From Candidatus Coprenecus pullicola (lineage in GTDB: Bacteria; Bacteroidota; Bacteroidia; Bacteroidales; UBA932): 59,382 nucleotides of DNA. The notes below the pieces were generated by a model. It saw only the letters and a list, made by a program, of their open reading frames with translations. It ran no database searches and was not told where the DNA came from. A program made the position numbers and the translations under genes. This document shows positions 8,496-17,405 of the stretch, one piece after another; position 1 is the first letter of the stretch, and each line of letters starts with the position of its first letter. The stretch spans positions 1 to 59,382 of the forward strand of contig DVHR01000049.1 in the NCBI GenBank assembly GCA_018711925.1, given 5' to 3'.

Positions 8496-8579
8496 TGCCC
8501 GGAACAGGACTCGAACCTGCACAGCCTTGCGGCCACTAGTCCCTGAAACTAGCGTGTCTACCAATTTCACCATCCGGGC
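8496..8579 (-). tRNA. tRNA-Leu (anticodon CAG)
   Basis: An 84-base class II tRNA. The acceptor stem GCCCGGA/TCCGGGC pairs perfectly and the discriminator is A. The D-arm contains GGTAGACAC, and the anticodon stem CTAGT/ACTAG holds the loop TTCAGGG (anticodon CAG). A long variable arm follows, and the T-arm contains GGTTCGAGTCC. CCA is not encoded. Confidence 0.95.
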
Positions 8580-8608
8580 GGTTAGACACGTTTCCCCAAA
8601 CGGGAGTG

Positions 8609-8616
8609 CAAAGATA
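8609..8616 (-). promoter_or_regulatory. -7 promoter element for tRNA-Leu
   Basis: TATCTTTG on the minus strand matches TAnnTTTG and lies 30 bases upstream of the mature tRNA 5' end. Confidence 0.55.
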
Positions 8617-8656
8617 ATACTTTTTTCGGAAGTTGTATCCCCCTATGTGCAATTTT

Positions 8657-10231
8657 CTATCTCGCCGCTGTCTGAATGACATTGTCAATCTCAGCCAGGA
8701 TGGGATAGAAGGCATTGTCATCCAGCGAGGAATACCTTCCGACAAGAGCCCGCAGCTGCGTCAGCACAAACTGACGGGACACCTGCCACTGGTCCATGTC
8801 GACAGGCACATTCTTGCGCTTAAGGTACGACAGGAAACCGCTCTCCAGATTCATGTTGTCCAACAGTACGTTCAACTCGTCCAGCGAGCCGATCTCACGA
8901 AGCCTGCCACGATACTCGTCCGCCACATCCGAGGCATATTTAATCGTAAGAGCCTGACGGTTAATCCGAATCAGCAGGTCAGTAACGCCTGTGGTATCAA
9001 TAGGGACAAACACATCAGGGATGATTCCTCCTCCACCGTAGACCACATTGCCCTTGGGTGTAATGTACTTCAGGGAGTCATTGCGGACAATACTGTCAGC
9101 ATCGGTCATCTCCCCGTGCGCATACCTTTCGTAGATGTCGTAGACATAGTCCATATCATCTCCAGGTGTGTACGGCTTCTGGATACAGCGTCCCGTGGCG
9201 GTATAGAAGCGGGCCACGGTCAGGCGGATACCGGAGTTGTCCGTAAAGAAGATAGGCTCCTGCACCATACCCTTGCCGTAGCTGCGGCGGCCGTAGATGA
9301 GCCCGCGGTCATTGTCCTGCATCGCTCCGGCAAATATCTCGCTGGACGACGCGCTGTTCTCATTGACCAGAACGGCCAGTTCTATGTCCTGACACTTGCC
9401 GCTGCCGTCGGCATAAAAGTTCTGACGGGGACGGTGGGCACCCTCCATATATACTATGAGACTCTCCTCTGGCAGGAACTCGTTGGAGAGCAACAGGGCC
9501 TGGTCCATATATCCGCCTGAGTTGTCACGCAAGTCAAATACCAACTTTGTCATGCCCGCTTCAAGAAGCGCGGGCAGAGCCGCCTCGAACTCCTCGTAAC
9601 TTGTACGGGTAAACTTGGACAGCTTCATATATCCGGTGGTGTCGTCCAGCATATAAGCCACATCTATGCTCTTCACCGGTATCTTGTCACGGGTCACCTC
9701 AAACTCCACGGTATCCCCGTCCCGGAGAATATCCAGCCGGACCTTGGTCCCGGACACCCCTTTCAGCATACCGACCAGGGAATCCTGATTTATCTGCACT
9801 CCGGCGACATTCTTCCCGTCCACACTGACAATCCGGTCTCCAGACATAAGTCCGGCCCGCTCGGACGGTCCTCCGGCTATCACGCTGATAACTATGGCCG
9901 TATCCTCCGGGACATTGAAAGTAATGCCTATGCCGTCAAAATTACCCTCCAACTCTGCATTGGCCTGTTTAAGGTTCTCCGGAGGAAGATAAACGGAATG
10001 CGGGTCCAGATCTCTCAGGATTACAGGGAGTATCTCCTCAGTCAATTTGCCGCGGTCTATGTCATCGACATAATTCTGGTCTATCTGCTGCAGTACCAGT
10101 TCCAGCTTATCCCAGCCATGATCCGTCACATAGTACCTGTCCGCATTGCCGCGCACCATCACCAAACGGGTAATGATACTGCCGGCAAGCAGCATTATAA
10201 CCGACCACAGAACCAGTTTCAAAGTTTTCAT
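8657..10231 (-). CDS. C-terminal processing protease, S41 family (CtpA/Prc-like)
   Basis: The 524-residue protein has an N-terminal membrane anchor (about residues 5-25), a PDZ domain (about 95-175) and an S41 catalytic domain. The Ser/Lys dyad is visible as Ser297 in SASSSEI and Lys320 in SYGKG. The family cleaves the C-termini of periplasmic or envelope proteins. The open frame extends far upstream, but MKTLKLVL at 10231 overlaps the stop codon of the upstream deaminase gene by four bases (ATGA). That coupling, plus the membrane anchor at that point, decides the start. It is the last gene of a long minus-strand unit. Confidence 0.92.
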   Translation of the reverse strand: MKTLKLVLWSVIMLLAGSIITRLVMVRGNADRYYVTDHGWDKLELVLQQIDQNYVDDIDRGKLTEEILPVILRDLDPHSVYLPPENLKQANAELEGNFDGIGITFNVPEDTAIVISVIAGGPSERAGLMSGDRIVSVDGKNVAGVQINQDSLVGMLKGVSGTKVRLDILRDGDTVEFEVTRDKIPVKSIDVAYMLDDTTGYMKLSKFTRTSYEEFEAALPALLEAGMTKLVFDLRDNSGGYMDQALLLSNEFLPEESLIVYMEGAHRPRQNFYADGSGKCQDIELAVLVNENSASSSEIFAGAMQDNDRGLIYGRRSYGKGMVQEPIFFTDNSGIRLTVARFYTATGRCIQKPYTPGDDMDYVYDIYERYAHGEMTDADSIVRNDSLKYITPKGNVVYGGGGIIPDVFVPIDTTGVTDLLIRINRQALTIKYASDVADEYRGRLREIGSLDELNVLLDNMNLESGFLSYLKRKNVPVDMDQWQVSRQFVLTQLRALVGRYSSLDDNAFYPILAEIDNVIQTAAR

Positions 10232-10650
10232 ATATTGTCGTATTTGCAGACTTCTATTCCTGCCCGGCGCAGCAGCTCTATACCATCCTTCACACTGTAC
10301 TCTATCATGTAGACCACTCTCTTGATACCAGCCTGAATTATAAGTTTGGAGCACTCCACGCACGGAGCATCGGTCACATAAAGAGTGGCCCCGTCGCTGT
10401 TGTTGCCCGACTTGGCCACTTTGGTTATGGCATTGGCCTCGGCGTGAAGCACATAAGGCTTGGTCTTGCCGGTGGACGGATCCTCGCATATATTCTCGAA
10501 ACCGGCCGGAGTGCCGTTAAACCCGTCCGATATGATCATCCTGTCCTTGACGAGCAGGGCCCCCACCTTACGGCGGGTGCAGTACGAGTTCTTCGCCCAT
10601 ACTCTCGCCATCTCCAGGTAACTTCTGTCAAACTGCTCTTGCTTTGTCAT
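10228..10650 (-). CDS. dCMP deaminase family protein (ComEB-like)
   Basis: A 140-residue zinc-dependent cytidine/deoxycytidylate deaminase fold protein. The zinc and catalytic motifs are HAE (residues 69-71) and PCVEC (96-100). The substrate-side segment SDGFNGTPAGFENICED is characteristic of the dCMP deaminase/ComE operon protein 2 group. It would convert dCMP to dUMP for thymidylate synthesis. It lies 9 bases after the acyl-CoA ligase gene and overlaps the start of the protease gene by four bases. The length is normal. Confidence 0.92.
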   Translation of the reverse strand: MTKQEQFDRSYLEMARVWAKNSYCTRRKVGALLVKDRMIISDGFNGTPAGFENICEDPSTGKTKPYVLHAEANAITKVAKSGNNSDGATLYVTDAPCVECSKLIIQAGIKRVVYMIEYSVKDGIELLRRAGIEVCKYDNI

Positions 10651-10659
10651 ACCTATGAA

Positions 10660-12324
10660 TTAATTGTTTGAACGCTGATAGAGATACCGTTTGATACTCT
10701 TCTTCGGAGTCTTCTCAAACTCCTCGGGGAAAAGCTCTACCGCTCCCACCTTGCAGTAATTAGGCTGATGCGCATTCATATCCTTGATGCTTTGCTGAAT
10801 CCTGCTCAGCAGTTCCTCCTTGGACAGGCCGTCGGCCTCCGCCATCTCCGAATCCGGATACACCAACGCACGAAGTCCGCCATTATCCTCTATCACAAGG
10901 GACTCTATCACATAAGGCATATTGTTTATCTCACCTTCTATCTCCTCGGGATAAATATTCTGACCTGAAGGTCCGAGGATCATGCTCTTGCAGCGGCCCT
11001 TGATGAACAGGAAGCCGTCGGAGTCGATTACTCCCATGTCTCCGGTACGGAACCAGCCGTCCTCGGTGAAAGCCTCGGCAGTGGCCTGCTCGTTCTTGTA
11101 GTAGCCCAGGAAGACATTGTCTCCCTTGACCAGAATCTCTCCCGGAATATTCTGAGGATCGGCCGAGTCAATCATAATCTGCATCCTCGGCGCCGCCTTG
11201 CCGCATGAATAGAGCTTGGTCTCATTCCAGCGGGCATAGGTTATGATGGGACCGCACTCGGTCATGCCGTATCCCACTGTAAAGCGGAAACCGATACGGC
11301 GGAAAAATGCCTCCGCCTCACGGTTGAAAGCCGCACCGCCGATAATCACCTCGTCGAACTTGCCGCCGAAAGCCTCGTCCAACTGGTTGTTGATCTTGCG
11401 GAGAATCTTTTCGTCTATAACAGGCAGCCTGAGCAGCAGGCGTATATCACGACGGTTGATAAGCGGTTCCAGCTTTTTCTTGTATATCTTCTCTATGACA
11501 AGCGGGACTGTCACTATGAGGTCCGGTCTGACCTTTCCCATGGCATCCAGAATAATCTTGGGAGTCGGAAGCCTGGTCAGGAAATGCACGTGCGTACCCG
11601 AACAGAACTCCACCAGGAACTCGAACAGCATCCCGTACATATGGGCCGTAGGCAGCATGGACACGCAGTTGGAGGCATTGTCCAGATGCCCGTGAACCTC
11701 AAAGCCGAACAGGACATTGGAGAGAATGGAGCGGTAAGGCAGCATCACTCCCTTGGAGAATCCGGAAGTACCTGAGGTATAGTTTATCATGGCAAGCTCC
11801 TCCGGGGAGTCCTCATAGTAGTGGACGCAGTCCGGATGAAAGCTGTGCGGATATTTCTTTCCGAAAAGTTCGTTGAGATGCTCGCGGGTCTGGGTTATCC
11901 TGTCATTGGACGCATACAGCAGGGAGAAATCATTCATCAGTATGATCGCGTCCAGGCCAGGCATCTCCGACTGAGTCAGCTCCTCCCATACCATATCACC
12001 CACAAAGAGGACCCTGGACTCAGAATGATTGACCAGATGATAGATGTTCCCGCTTTTGAACTCATGCAGCAGAGGTACAGGCACAGCTCCGTATGTCAGT
12101 GCGGCCAGAAAGGACACAGCCCAGTTTGCCTGGTTACGGGAGCATATCGCTATCTTGTCACCACGTTTCAGTCCGCACATCTCCAGCATGATATGTATCT
12201 TCTCTATCCTGCGGGCCACATCACGGTAATACAGAGTAACCCCGTTATAATCAGAAAGAGCAGGACAGTCCCAGTTCTTCTTTATGCTGTCCTCAATAAT
12301 CTTATTCAGTGATTTAGGATTCAT
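10660..12324 (-). CDS. AMP-binding long-chain fatty acid-CoA ligase family protein
   Basis: The 554-residue protein belongs to the ANL adenylate-forming superfamily. The P-loop-like motif YTSGTSGFSKG is near residue 180. GYGMTECGP (A5) is near 350, and the hinge region GWFRTGDMGVIDSDGFLFIKGR and the C-terminal lysine region PKKSIKRYLY are present. The closest group I recognise is the long-chain acyl-CoA synthetases of Bacteroidales. Exact chain-length preference cannot be read. It is 23 bases downstream of the ABC exporter gene, and together they suggest lipid activation and transport. Confidence 0.88.
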   Translation of the reverse strand: MNPKSLNKIIEDSIKKNWDCPALSDYNGVTLYYRDVARRIEKIHIMLEMCGLKRGDKIAICSRNQANWAVSFLAALTYGAVPVPLLHEFKSGNIYHLVNHSESRVLFVGDMVWEELTQSEMPGLDAIILMNDFSLLYASNDRITQTREHLNELFGKKYPHSFHPDCVHYYEDSPEELAMINYTSGTSGFSKGVMLPYRSILSNVLFGFEVHGHLDNASNCVSMLPTAHMYGMLFEFLVEFCSGTHVHFLTRLPTPKIILDAMGKVRPDLIVTVPLVIEKIYKKKLEPLINRRDIRLLLRLPVIDEKILRKINNQLDEAFGGKFDEVIIGGAAFNREAEAFFRRIGFRFTVGYGMTECGPIITYARWNETKLYSCGKAAPRMQIMIDSADPQNIPGEILVKGDNVFLGYYKNEQATAEAFTEDGWFRTGDMGVIDSDGFLFIKGRCKSMILGPSGQNIYPEEIEGEINNMPYVIESLVIEDNGGLRALVYPDSEMAEADGLSKEELLSRIQQSIKDMNAHQPNYCKVGAVELFPEEFEKTPKKSIKRYLYQRSNN

Positions 12325-12347
12325 ACACTTTGATTTGATTGATTATG

Positions 12348-14180
12348 TTAAAAAGCCTGCATTTCGCACAGATGCGAATATAGTCCGCCCATCTTGAGCA
12401 GTTCCGCATGTGTGCCCCTTTCCACAATCCGTCCCTCCTTCATTACCACTATCTCGTCAGCGTGCTGTATAGTAGACAGCCGGTGGGCGATGACTATGGA
12501 GGTGCGGTTCTTCATCAAGTTGGTGAGAGCGTCCTGCACCAGCCTCTCGCTCTCAGTATCGAGAGCCGAGGTGGCCTCGTCCAGAATCAGAATCGGAGGG
12601 TTCTTCAGCACGGCCCTGGCTATGGCTATGCGCTGGCGCTGGCCTCCGGAGAGTTTGCCGCCACGGTCTCCGATATTGGTATCGTAACCATGCTCCATCT
12701 GCATGATGAACTCGTCCGCATTGGCGATTCCCGCCGCCCGCCTCACATCCTCGTCCGAGACGTTCTCCATACCGAATGTAATGTTGTTGCGGACCGTGTC
12801 ATTGAACAGTATCGCCTCCTGCGTGACCACTCCCATCAGGGATATGAGTTCCTTGGGATAATACTGGCGGATATCCACTCCGTCTATGAATATACCTCCT
12901 TCGGTGACATCATAGAACCTGGGCAGCAGGTCAGCCAAGGTGGACTTGCCTGCACCTGACGGCCCCACTATGGCTATCATCTTGCCCTTAGGTATGGTCA
13001 GATTGATGTTCTTCAGCACGTAGTCCGTAGAATACTTGAACGAGACGTTACGGTACTCGATGGCGCTGTTGAATTCCGATACATGGACCGGATGCTCCGC
13101 TTTCCGTATTGACGGCACAGCGTCCAGTATCGCGAATATCCTGTTGCCGGACACCAGTCCTTTCTGGATATTGGAATACGCCGCGGCTATGGCCTTCGAC
13201 GGCTCCAGAACTCTCCAGTAGAATGCGATATATACTATAAAGTCCGAAAGTCCCATGCCAAGTTCTCCGCGCATCTGCAACACCCCGCCATAGAACAACA
13301 CCGCAGCTGCGACCGAGATGCCCAGGAACTCAGAAAGCGGTGAGGCCACTTCCTGACGGGTGTACATGGCACGGCTGACCGCCTTGTGCTCCTCATTGGT
13401 ACGCTCAAAACTGTCCCGGACATATTTCTGCGCATTGAATGCCTTTATTATCCTGGCTCCCGATATGGCCTCCTCGAAATGGCTGATTATACGCCCCATC
13501 AGAGCCTGTGTCCTGGTAGCCCCCCGCTTGAGCTTGCGGGTGACGGAGCCTATGACGAACGCCGATATGGGCAGAGTCACCAGCGTCAGCAGAGTCAGCC
13601 TGGGCGACATATAGAACAGGCCTATCAGGAAACCTATAACCAGCAATGGCTCGCGGAATATGATATGGAAACTGCTGGCCACACTGTTCTGCACCTCGTT
13701 GACATCATTTGACACGCTGGAGAGAATATCTCCCTTGCGCTGCTCCTGAAAGTAGTCCACATTGAGCCTTGTTATCTTGTGAAAGAGGTCAGAGCGGATA
13801 TTCTTCATCACATACGTCTTCATGTTCACCAGTATCTTCTGGGAAAGGAATCTGGTAAGATTGGACAGCAATGATGTAATAATCAGTACAAGGCACACAA
13901 AGAGCAGGCTGCGGAGCACTCCGCTGGCCTCCATGATTCTGGTCAGATAATACTGGAATACCCCGTAAAAATAGTCCACACTGAAAGAGAAATCCGGCAA
14001 TGTGGTATATTTCTCTACGGCATCCGGGTCAAACAGAACCTCCAGCAGAGGCTTTATCAAAGCGTAATTGACAACTCCAAATATTACGGAAAGTATTGAG
14101 GAAATCAGATATCCGGGCCAGAACCGACTGTAGGGCCTGGCATATGAGAGAATACGTGTAAATGCCTTCATTGTGCTCAT
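12348..14180 (-). CDS. MsbA-like ABC exporter (fused membrane and ATPase domains)
   Basis: The 610-residue half-transporter has six predicted membrane helices (about residues 1-320) followed by a nucleotide-binding domain. Walker A is GPSGAGKS near 400, the signature is LSGGQRQR near 505, Walker B is ILILDEATSALD near 528, and the H-loop is IAHRLSTI. Members of this group flip lipids such as lipid A or export drugs. The start codon follows immediately after the stop codon of the DUF4834-like gene. A second Met (MKAF, 14171) is possible. A lipid substrate is suggested only by family and by the ligase neighbour. Confidence 0.9.
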   Translation of the reverse strand: MSTMKAFTRILSYARPYSRFWPGYLISSILSVIFGVVNYALIKPLLEVLFDPDAVEKYTTLPDFSFSVDYFYGVFQYYLTRIMEASGVLRSLLFVCLVLIITSLLSNLTRFLSQKILVNMKTYVMKNIRSDLFHKITRLNVDYFQEQRKGDILSSVSNDVNEVQNSVASSFHIIFREPLLVIGFLIGLFYMSPRLTLLTLVTLPISAFVIGSVTRKLKRGATRTQALMGRIISHFEEAISGARIIKAFNAQKYVRDSFERTNEEHKAVSRAMYTRQEVASPLSEFLGISVAAAVLFYGGVLQMRGELGMGLSDFIVYIAFYWRVLEPSKAIAAAYSNIQKGLVSGNRIFAILDAVPSIRKAEHPVHVSEFNSAIEYRNVSFKYSTDYVLKNINLTIPKGKMIAIVGPSGAGKSTLADLLPRFYDVTEGGIFIDGVDIRQYYPKELISLMGVVTQEAILFNDTVRNNITFGMENVSDEDVRRAAGIANADEFIMQMEHGYDTNIGDRGGKLSGGQRQRIAIARAVLKNPPILILDEATSALDTESERLVQDALTNLMKNRTSIVIAHRLSTIQHADEIVVMKEGRIVERGTHAELLKMGGLYSHLCEMQAF

Positions 14181-14426
14181 CTACTGCTTGTTTTTATCAT
14201 CTACCTCCTCGTAGTCCACGTACTCGCCTATATTGTCACCAACTATCTTCTCTCCCGCTCCGGCATCTTTTCCCGAAACTGACACCTCCCCTTCCTTTCT
14301 ATTCCTGTGAAAACCCTGCCAGCGTTGAGATGTTCCCCTCATCCGCCTTAATATATATAAAGGCAGAGCTATTACAAAAAACAAGGCCCCGAAGATTATA
14401 AGCAGTATAACGTTAATAATCGCCAT
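14181..14426 (-). CDS. Small membrane protein, DUF4834-like
   Basis: The 81-residue protein has one N-terminal transmembrane helix (about residues 3-26, followed by LRRMRG) and a charged, acidic C-terminal tail ending YEEVDDKNKQ. Short single-helix proteins of this kind, annotated as DUF4834, are common in Bacteroidales and their role is not known. The stop codon abuts the ABC exporter ATG, so the two are probably co-translated. It might be an accessory subunit of the exporter, but that is only inferred from position. Confidence 0.7.
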   Translation of the reverse strand: MAIINVILLIIFGALFFVIALPLYILRRMRGTSQRWQGFHRNRKEGEVSVSGKDAGAGEKIVGDNIGEYVDYEEVDDKNKQ

Positions 14427-14434
14427 ATATGTTT

Positions 14435-16669
14435 CTATCTTTTTCTGAAGGATCCGTCTGACAGATCCAATATCATCTCCTTTCCATCCGCAACCGTAAT
14501 CTTCACCTCATGCGAGGACACAGGCTCTACGGATGTGTCTTTCCTAAGTTTCCGTTTTTTAGTAAAGTCTGCACATAACGTGCCATGCGCATCATATATG
14601 AGAGTCTGGTACGAAGTACGGACGACCCAATATGTCTTTCCGCCCACTTCCAGACATTCGGGCAACGACATTATGCGCTCACTCAGCGAGATGTCATTCC
14701 ACCCGCCTGGACGCTTTCCGGACAAGTCATACTGTGCGGCAGTATTGTCCGTATGCAGAATCATCATGGTATAATCCTTACTTCCCTTGAAGTCATAGAC
14801 ATCCGGACCTAAAAGAATCTCCTTGTCCAGAGTCACCGGAAAGTCCCTGACCATACGTCCAAGACGGTCTAGCAGATACACTTTGTTTCCGGCACCGAAG
14901 AGCATCTGAAGCTTGTCGTTCTTAAGATAGTCTATCTGCCTCACCGTTCCGCAGAGCGGCCTGTCAAACTTGACCGTCCAAACCGGATTACGCGACCTGC
15001 CCAGCAGACGCAAATCGTAATTCTTCAGCTGCTCCAGATAATTTGTAGAGCCGTCTATGAAGTTCCTCACCGGGAAGGGGCCCCGGGGTACCGTAACGGG
15101 CACATCCTCAACAACGGCATAAGCCTGAGCCTGTTTGCCAGGTACAGGCAGAGACTCCAGGTCCTCCGAATACAAGGAGGTCCTTACGGCAAGCCTGTCT
15201 CCCACACGGCTGGTGTTAAGGACTGCAAACTCAAAGTTCTTATTGCCGAAACTGTTTCCGACAACCCCTTTGTACTGTTTCTTAAAGTATGTCTCCAGCG
15301 AATCAGAATATCTGGACACGTTCACCATCAATGACATAGAGGCAATCTCACGCAGTTCCTCAGCTGCCGGCGTCTGCTCCAGATACTCCTGCAGCGAGAA
15401 AAAAGCGCCCCGCTTCCATTCCTGTCTGAGAGCCTGTATCTCATTATGCTCCCCGACAAGAATCCAGTCTCCTAAAGCACAGTAGGCATCCTCGGCGGAA
15501 GGCCGGAATACCTCACCCATATATGCAGGTATATAGCCTTTGAAGAGATACGTGCAGACCGTATCCTTATAGTTTCTCAATGCTTTCCTATTGTCCGTCC
15601 TGAAAGCCAGAATCTTATGCTCAGAACCTTCGGAAAGGTACGAGAACACCGACAGTTCCTTGATATCCAAGGACCTGACAAACTCACCCGTAGAGACATC
15701 CAGACTGTCCTGGCTTGACACTACGGTATTGACATAGTCATAGTCCTTTTTACGTCCGACGGCAGGCAGCCACTTTTGACAAGCCTCCACGTAATCATTG
15801 ACAGACGACATCGGAAGAGTCAGCACGTATGATGCGTTATGCGGCACTATGGAATATACATCGGGCCTGGCGCCTCTCTGCGAGAGCAGCACATCCGCAT
15901 ATCTCTCACCCGGGCGCCCGCTCATCAGCCGACCGTCAAAAGTCCAGGGGGAGTCCCCGTCGTCAAGTCCGAAGCACCCCCAGTCCGCGATGCTTTGGAA
16001 AAATGAGGCGAAGGACACGTACCTGCGGTCCGCCGCTCCGGAGAACAGCTTTCCAAGATTGGAGAAGTTGACATGCAGCACTCCGCGTTCAGAAGTAACA
16101 CCTGATATATCAGCGTACATCGGACTGTCCTTAATGGACGAGCCGTTCTCAAGATGTCTCAGGGACGATTCCACTATGACCATGGAAGGACTGGCTATCA
16201 GAAAATGACTGTAAACAGCAAACGAGGCGTCCGGGACAGCCGCCTTATACACGGCCACCTGTCCGTATCTTTTTTCTATGACACCCCCGCACTCATCCAG
16301 CACGTCCTCCAGGAACAAGGCCGGATCTGTTTTCTCCGGAATCGAAAGCACAAGCAACGGGGAGACCGCGTTCTTGCTGGAATAATGCATCGACAGAGCG
16401 GCATCCCACTCAGACGCGACAGAGGGAATGCACCCGATCAGTCTGCCGAGCGCACTCCCTTCATCCGTCATATTCTCAATTTCTGAAAATGAACCGGATT
16501 CAAAGAGGAATATGGCATCGGATGGAATTGCCTCCACTCCGTCTGTAAGCCGGTCCGTCCTCACAGACTCTCCGCTGTCTCCGAAAAAGAGAGTGCAGAA
16601 AAAATACCCTATGCCGGCCAGCAGCAGCACCGCCACTACCGAATAGACGATTATACTCCTCTTGTTCAT
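14435..16669 (-). CDS. Large membrane-anchored periplasmic protein, DUF3352-like
   Basis: The 744-residue protein has one N-terminal transmembrane helix (about residues 7-29) and a long extracytoplasmic region. The first 500 residues, beginning with AIPSDAIFLFESGSFSEIE, resemble the DUF3352 group (AIPADA-type opening). The C-terminal 200 residues look like a partial beta-propeller (VWTVKFDRPLCG, QMLFGAGNKVYLLDRLGRMV, YDFKGSKDYTMMILHTDN). No catalytic motif is seen. The gene lies 8 bases upstream of the DUF4834-like gene and 7 bases after the FKBP gene, within the same unit. Function unknown. Confidence 0.65.
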   Translation of the reverse strand: MNKRSIIVYSVVAVLLLAGIGYFFCTLFFGDSGESVRTDRLTDGVEAIPSDAIFLFESGSFSEIENMTDEGSALGRLIGCIPSVASEWDAALSMHYSSKNAVSPLLVLSIPEKTDPALFLEDVLDECGGVIEKRYGQVAVYKAAVPDASFAVYSHFLIASPSMVIVESSLRHLENGSSIKDSPMYADISGVTSERGVLHVNFSNLGKLFSGAADRRYVSFASFFQSIADWGCFGLDDGDSPWTFDGRLMSGRPGERYADVLLSQRGARPDVYSIVPHNASYVLTLPMSSVNDYVEACQKWLPAVGRKKDYDYVNTVVSSQDSLDVSTGEFVRSLDIKELSVFSYLSEGSEHKILAFRTDNRKALRNYKDTVCTYLFKGYIPAYMGEVFRPSAEDAYCALGDWILVGEHNEIQALRQEWKRGAFFSLQEYLEQTPAAEELREIASMSLMVNVSRYSDSLETYFKKQYKGVVGNSFGNKNFEFAVLNTSRVGDRLAVRTSLYSEDLESLPVPGKQAQAYAVVEDVPVTVPRGPFPVRNFIDGSTNYLEQLKNYDLRLLGRSRNPVWTVKFDRPLCGTVRQIDYLKNDKLQMLFGAGNKVYLLDRLGRMVRDFPVTLDKEILLGPDVYDFKGSKDYTMMILHTDNTAAQYDLSGKRPGGWNDISLSERIMSLPECLEVGGKTYWVVRTSYQTLIYDAHGTLCADFTKKRKLRKDTSVEPVSSHEVKITVADGKEMILDLSDGSFRKR

Positions 16670-16676
16670 CTCTCAA

Positions 16677-17405
16677 CTATTTTTTCTCCTCGGTCTCCTT
16701 GGGAACAGCCTTATATACCTTCACAAGCTCTATATCGAAGATAAGAGTGCTGTTGCCGGGGATAGGACCGGTACCGCGCTGTCCATAACCGAGTTCTGCA
16801 GGAATATAAAGCTGGATCTTGCCTCCTTCCTTAGCATAGGTAAGACCTTCTGTCCAACCCTTGATGACCCTGTTGAGAGAGAACTTGACACTCTCTCCCC
16901 TATCGTAAGAAGAGTCGAACACTGTCCCGTCAATAAGACGGCCCTCGTAGTTCACCTCCACTGTATCAGTCTCCTCGGGAGAGATTCCGGCACCCTCGAC
17001 TTCTATCTTGTACTGCAGGCCGCTCTCAGTCTCCACCACTCCTTCCTTCTCCTTGTTCGCAGCGAGGAACTTCTCTCCTTCCTCAAGACTGCGCTCTGAC
17101 TCATAGGCCATGCGGTCCCTCAGATAACTTTGAATCAGCATGACTATATCCTGCTCTTCAAGCATGGTCTCCTCTTCATTGAGGACATCCTTGAATCCTT
17201 TTTTCATCTGATTCAAGTTCAGCTCTCCGAAAGGAGATGATGTCACCATTTTCCCATAATACATACCCAGAGCATAACTTATCGTGTCGATCTGGGCGGT
17301 TGTGGTCTCAGGCATTCTGTCACCCTTCTGATATGTTCCAGCGCAGGATGAGATAGCCATGACTGCTGCCGATGCAGCGATGATTACAATTGCAAACTTT
17401 TTCAT
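16677..17405 (-). CDS. FKBP-type peptidyl-prolyl isomerase lipoprotein
   Basis: The 242-residue protein has a lipobox at Cys21 (AISSC), an FKBP N-terminal dimerisation-type region (SYALGMYYGK, about residues 45-125) and a C-terminal FKBP domain (about 130-235). The FKBP domain contains VEVNYEGRLIDGTVFDSSYDRG in part, KGWTEGL, YIPAELGYG and LIFDIELV. It is similar to FkpA/Mip proteins, which help fold periplasmic or outer-membrane proteins. The ATG overlaps the nhaA stop codon by four bases. Confidence 0.92.
   Translation of the reverse strand: MKKFAIVIIAASAAVMAISSCAGTYQKGDRMPETTTAQIDTISYALGMYYGKMVTSSPFGELNLNQMKKGFKDVLNEEETMLEEQDIVMLIQSYLRDRMAYESERSLEEGEKFLAANKEKEGVVETESGLQYKIEVEGAGISPEETDTVEVNYEGRLIDGTVFDSSYDRGESVKFSLNRVIKGWTEGLTYAKEGGKIQLYIPAELGYGQRGTGPIPGNSTLIFDIELVKVYKAVPKETEEKK

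Noticed and set aside
8657..10489. N-terminal extension of the S41 protease to 610 residues
   Set aside because: The extra residues overlap the dCMP deaminase gene in another frame and precede the membrane anchor. The ATGA overlap fixes the start at 10231.
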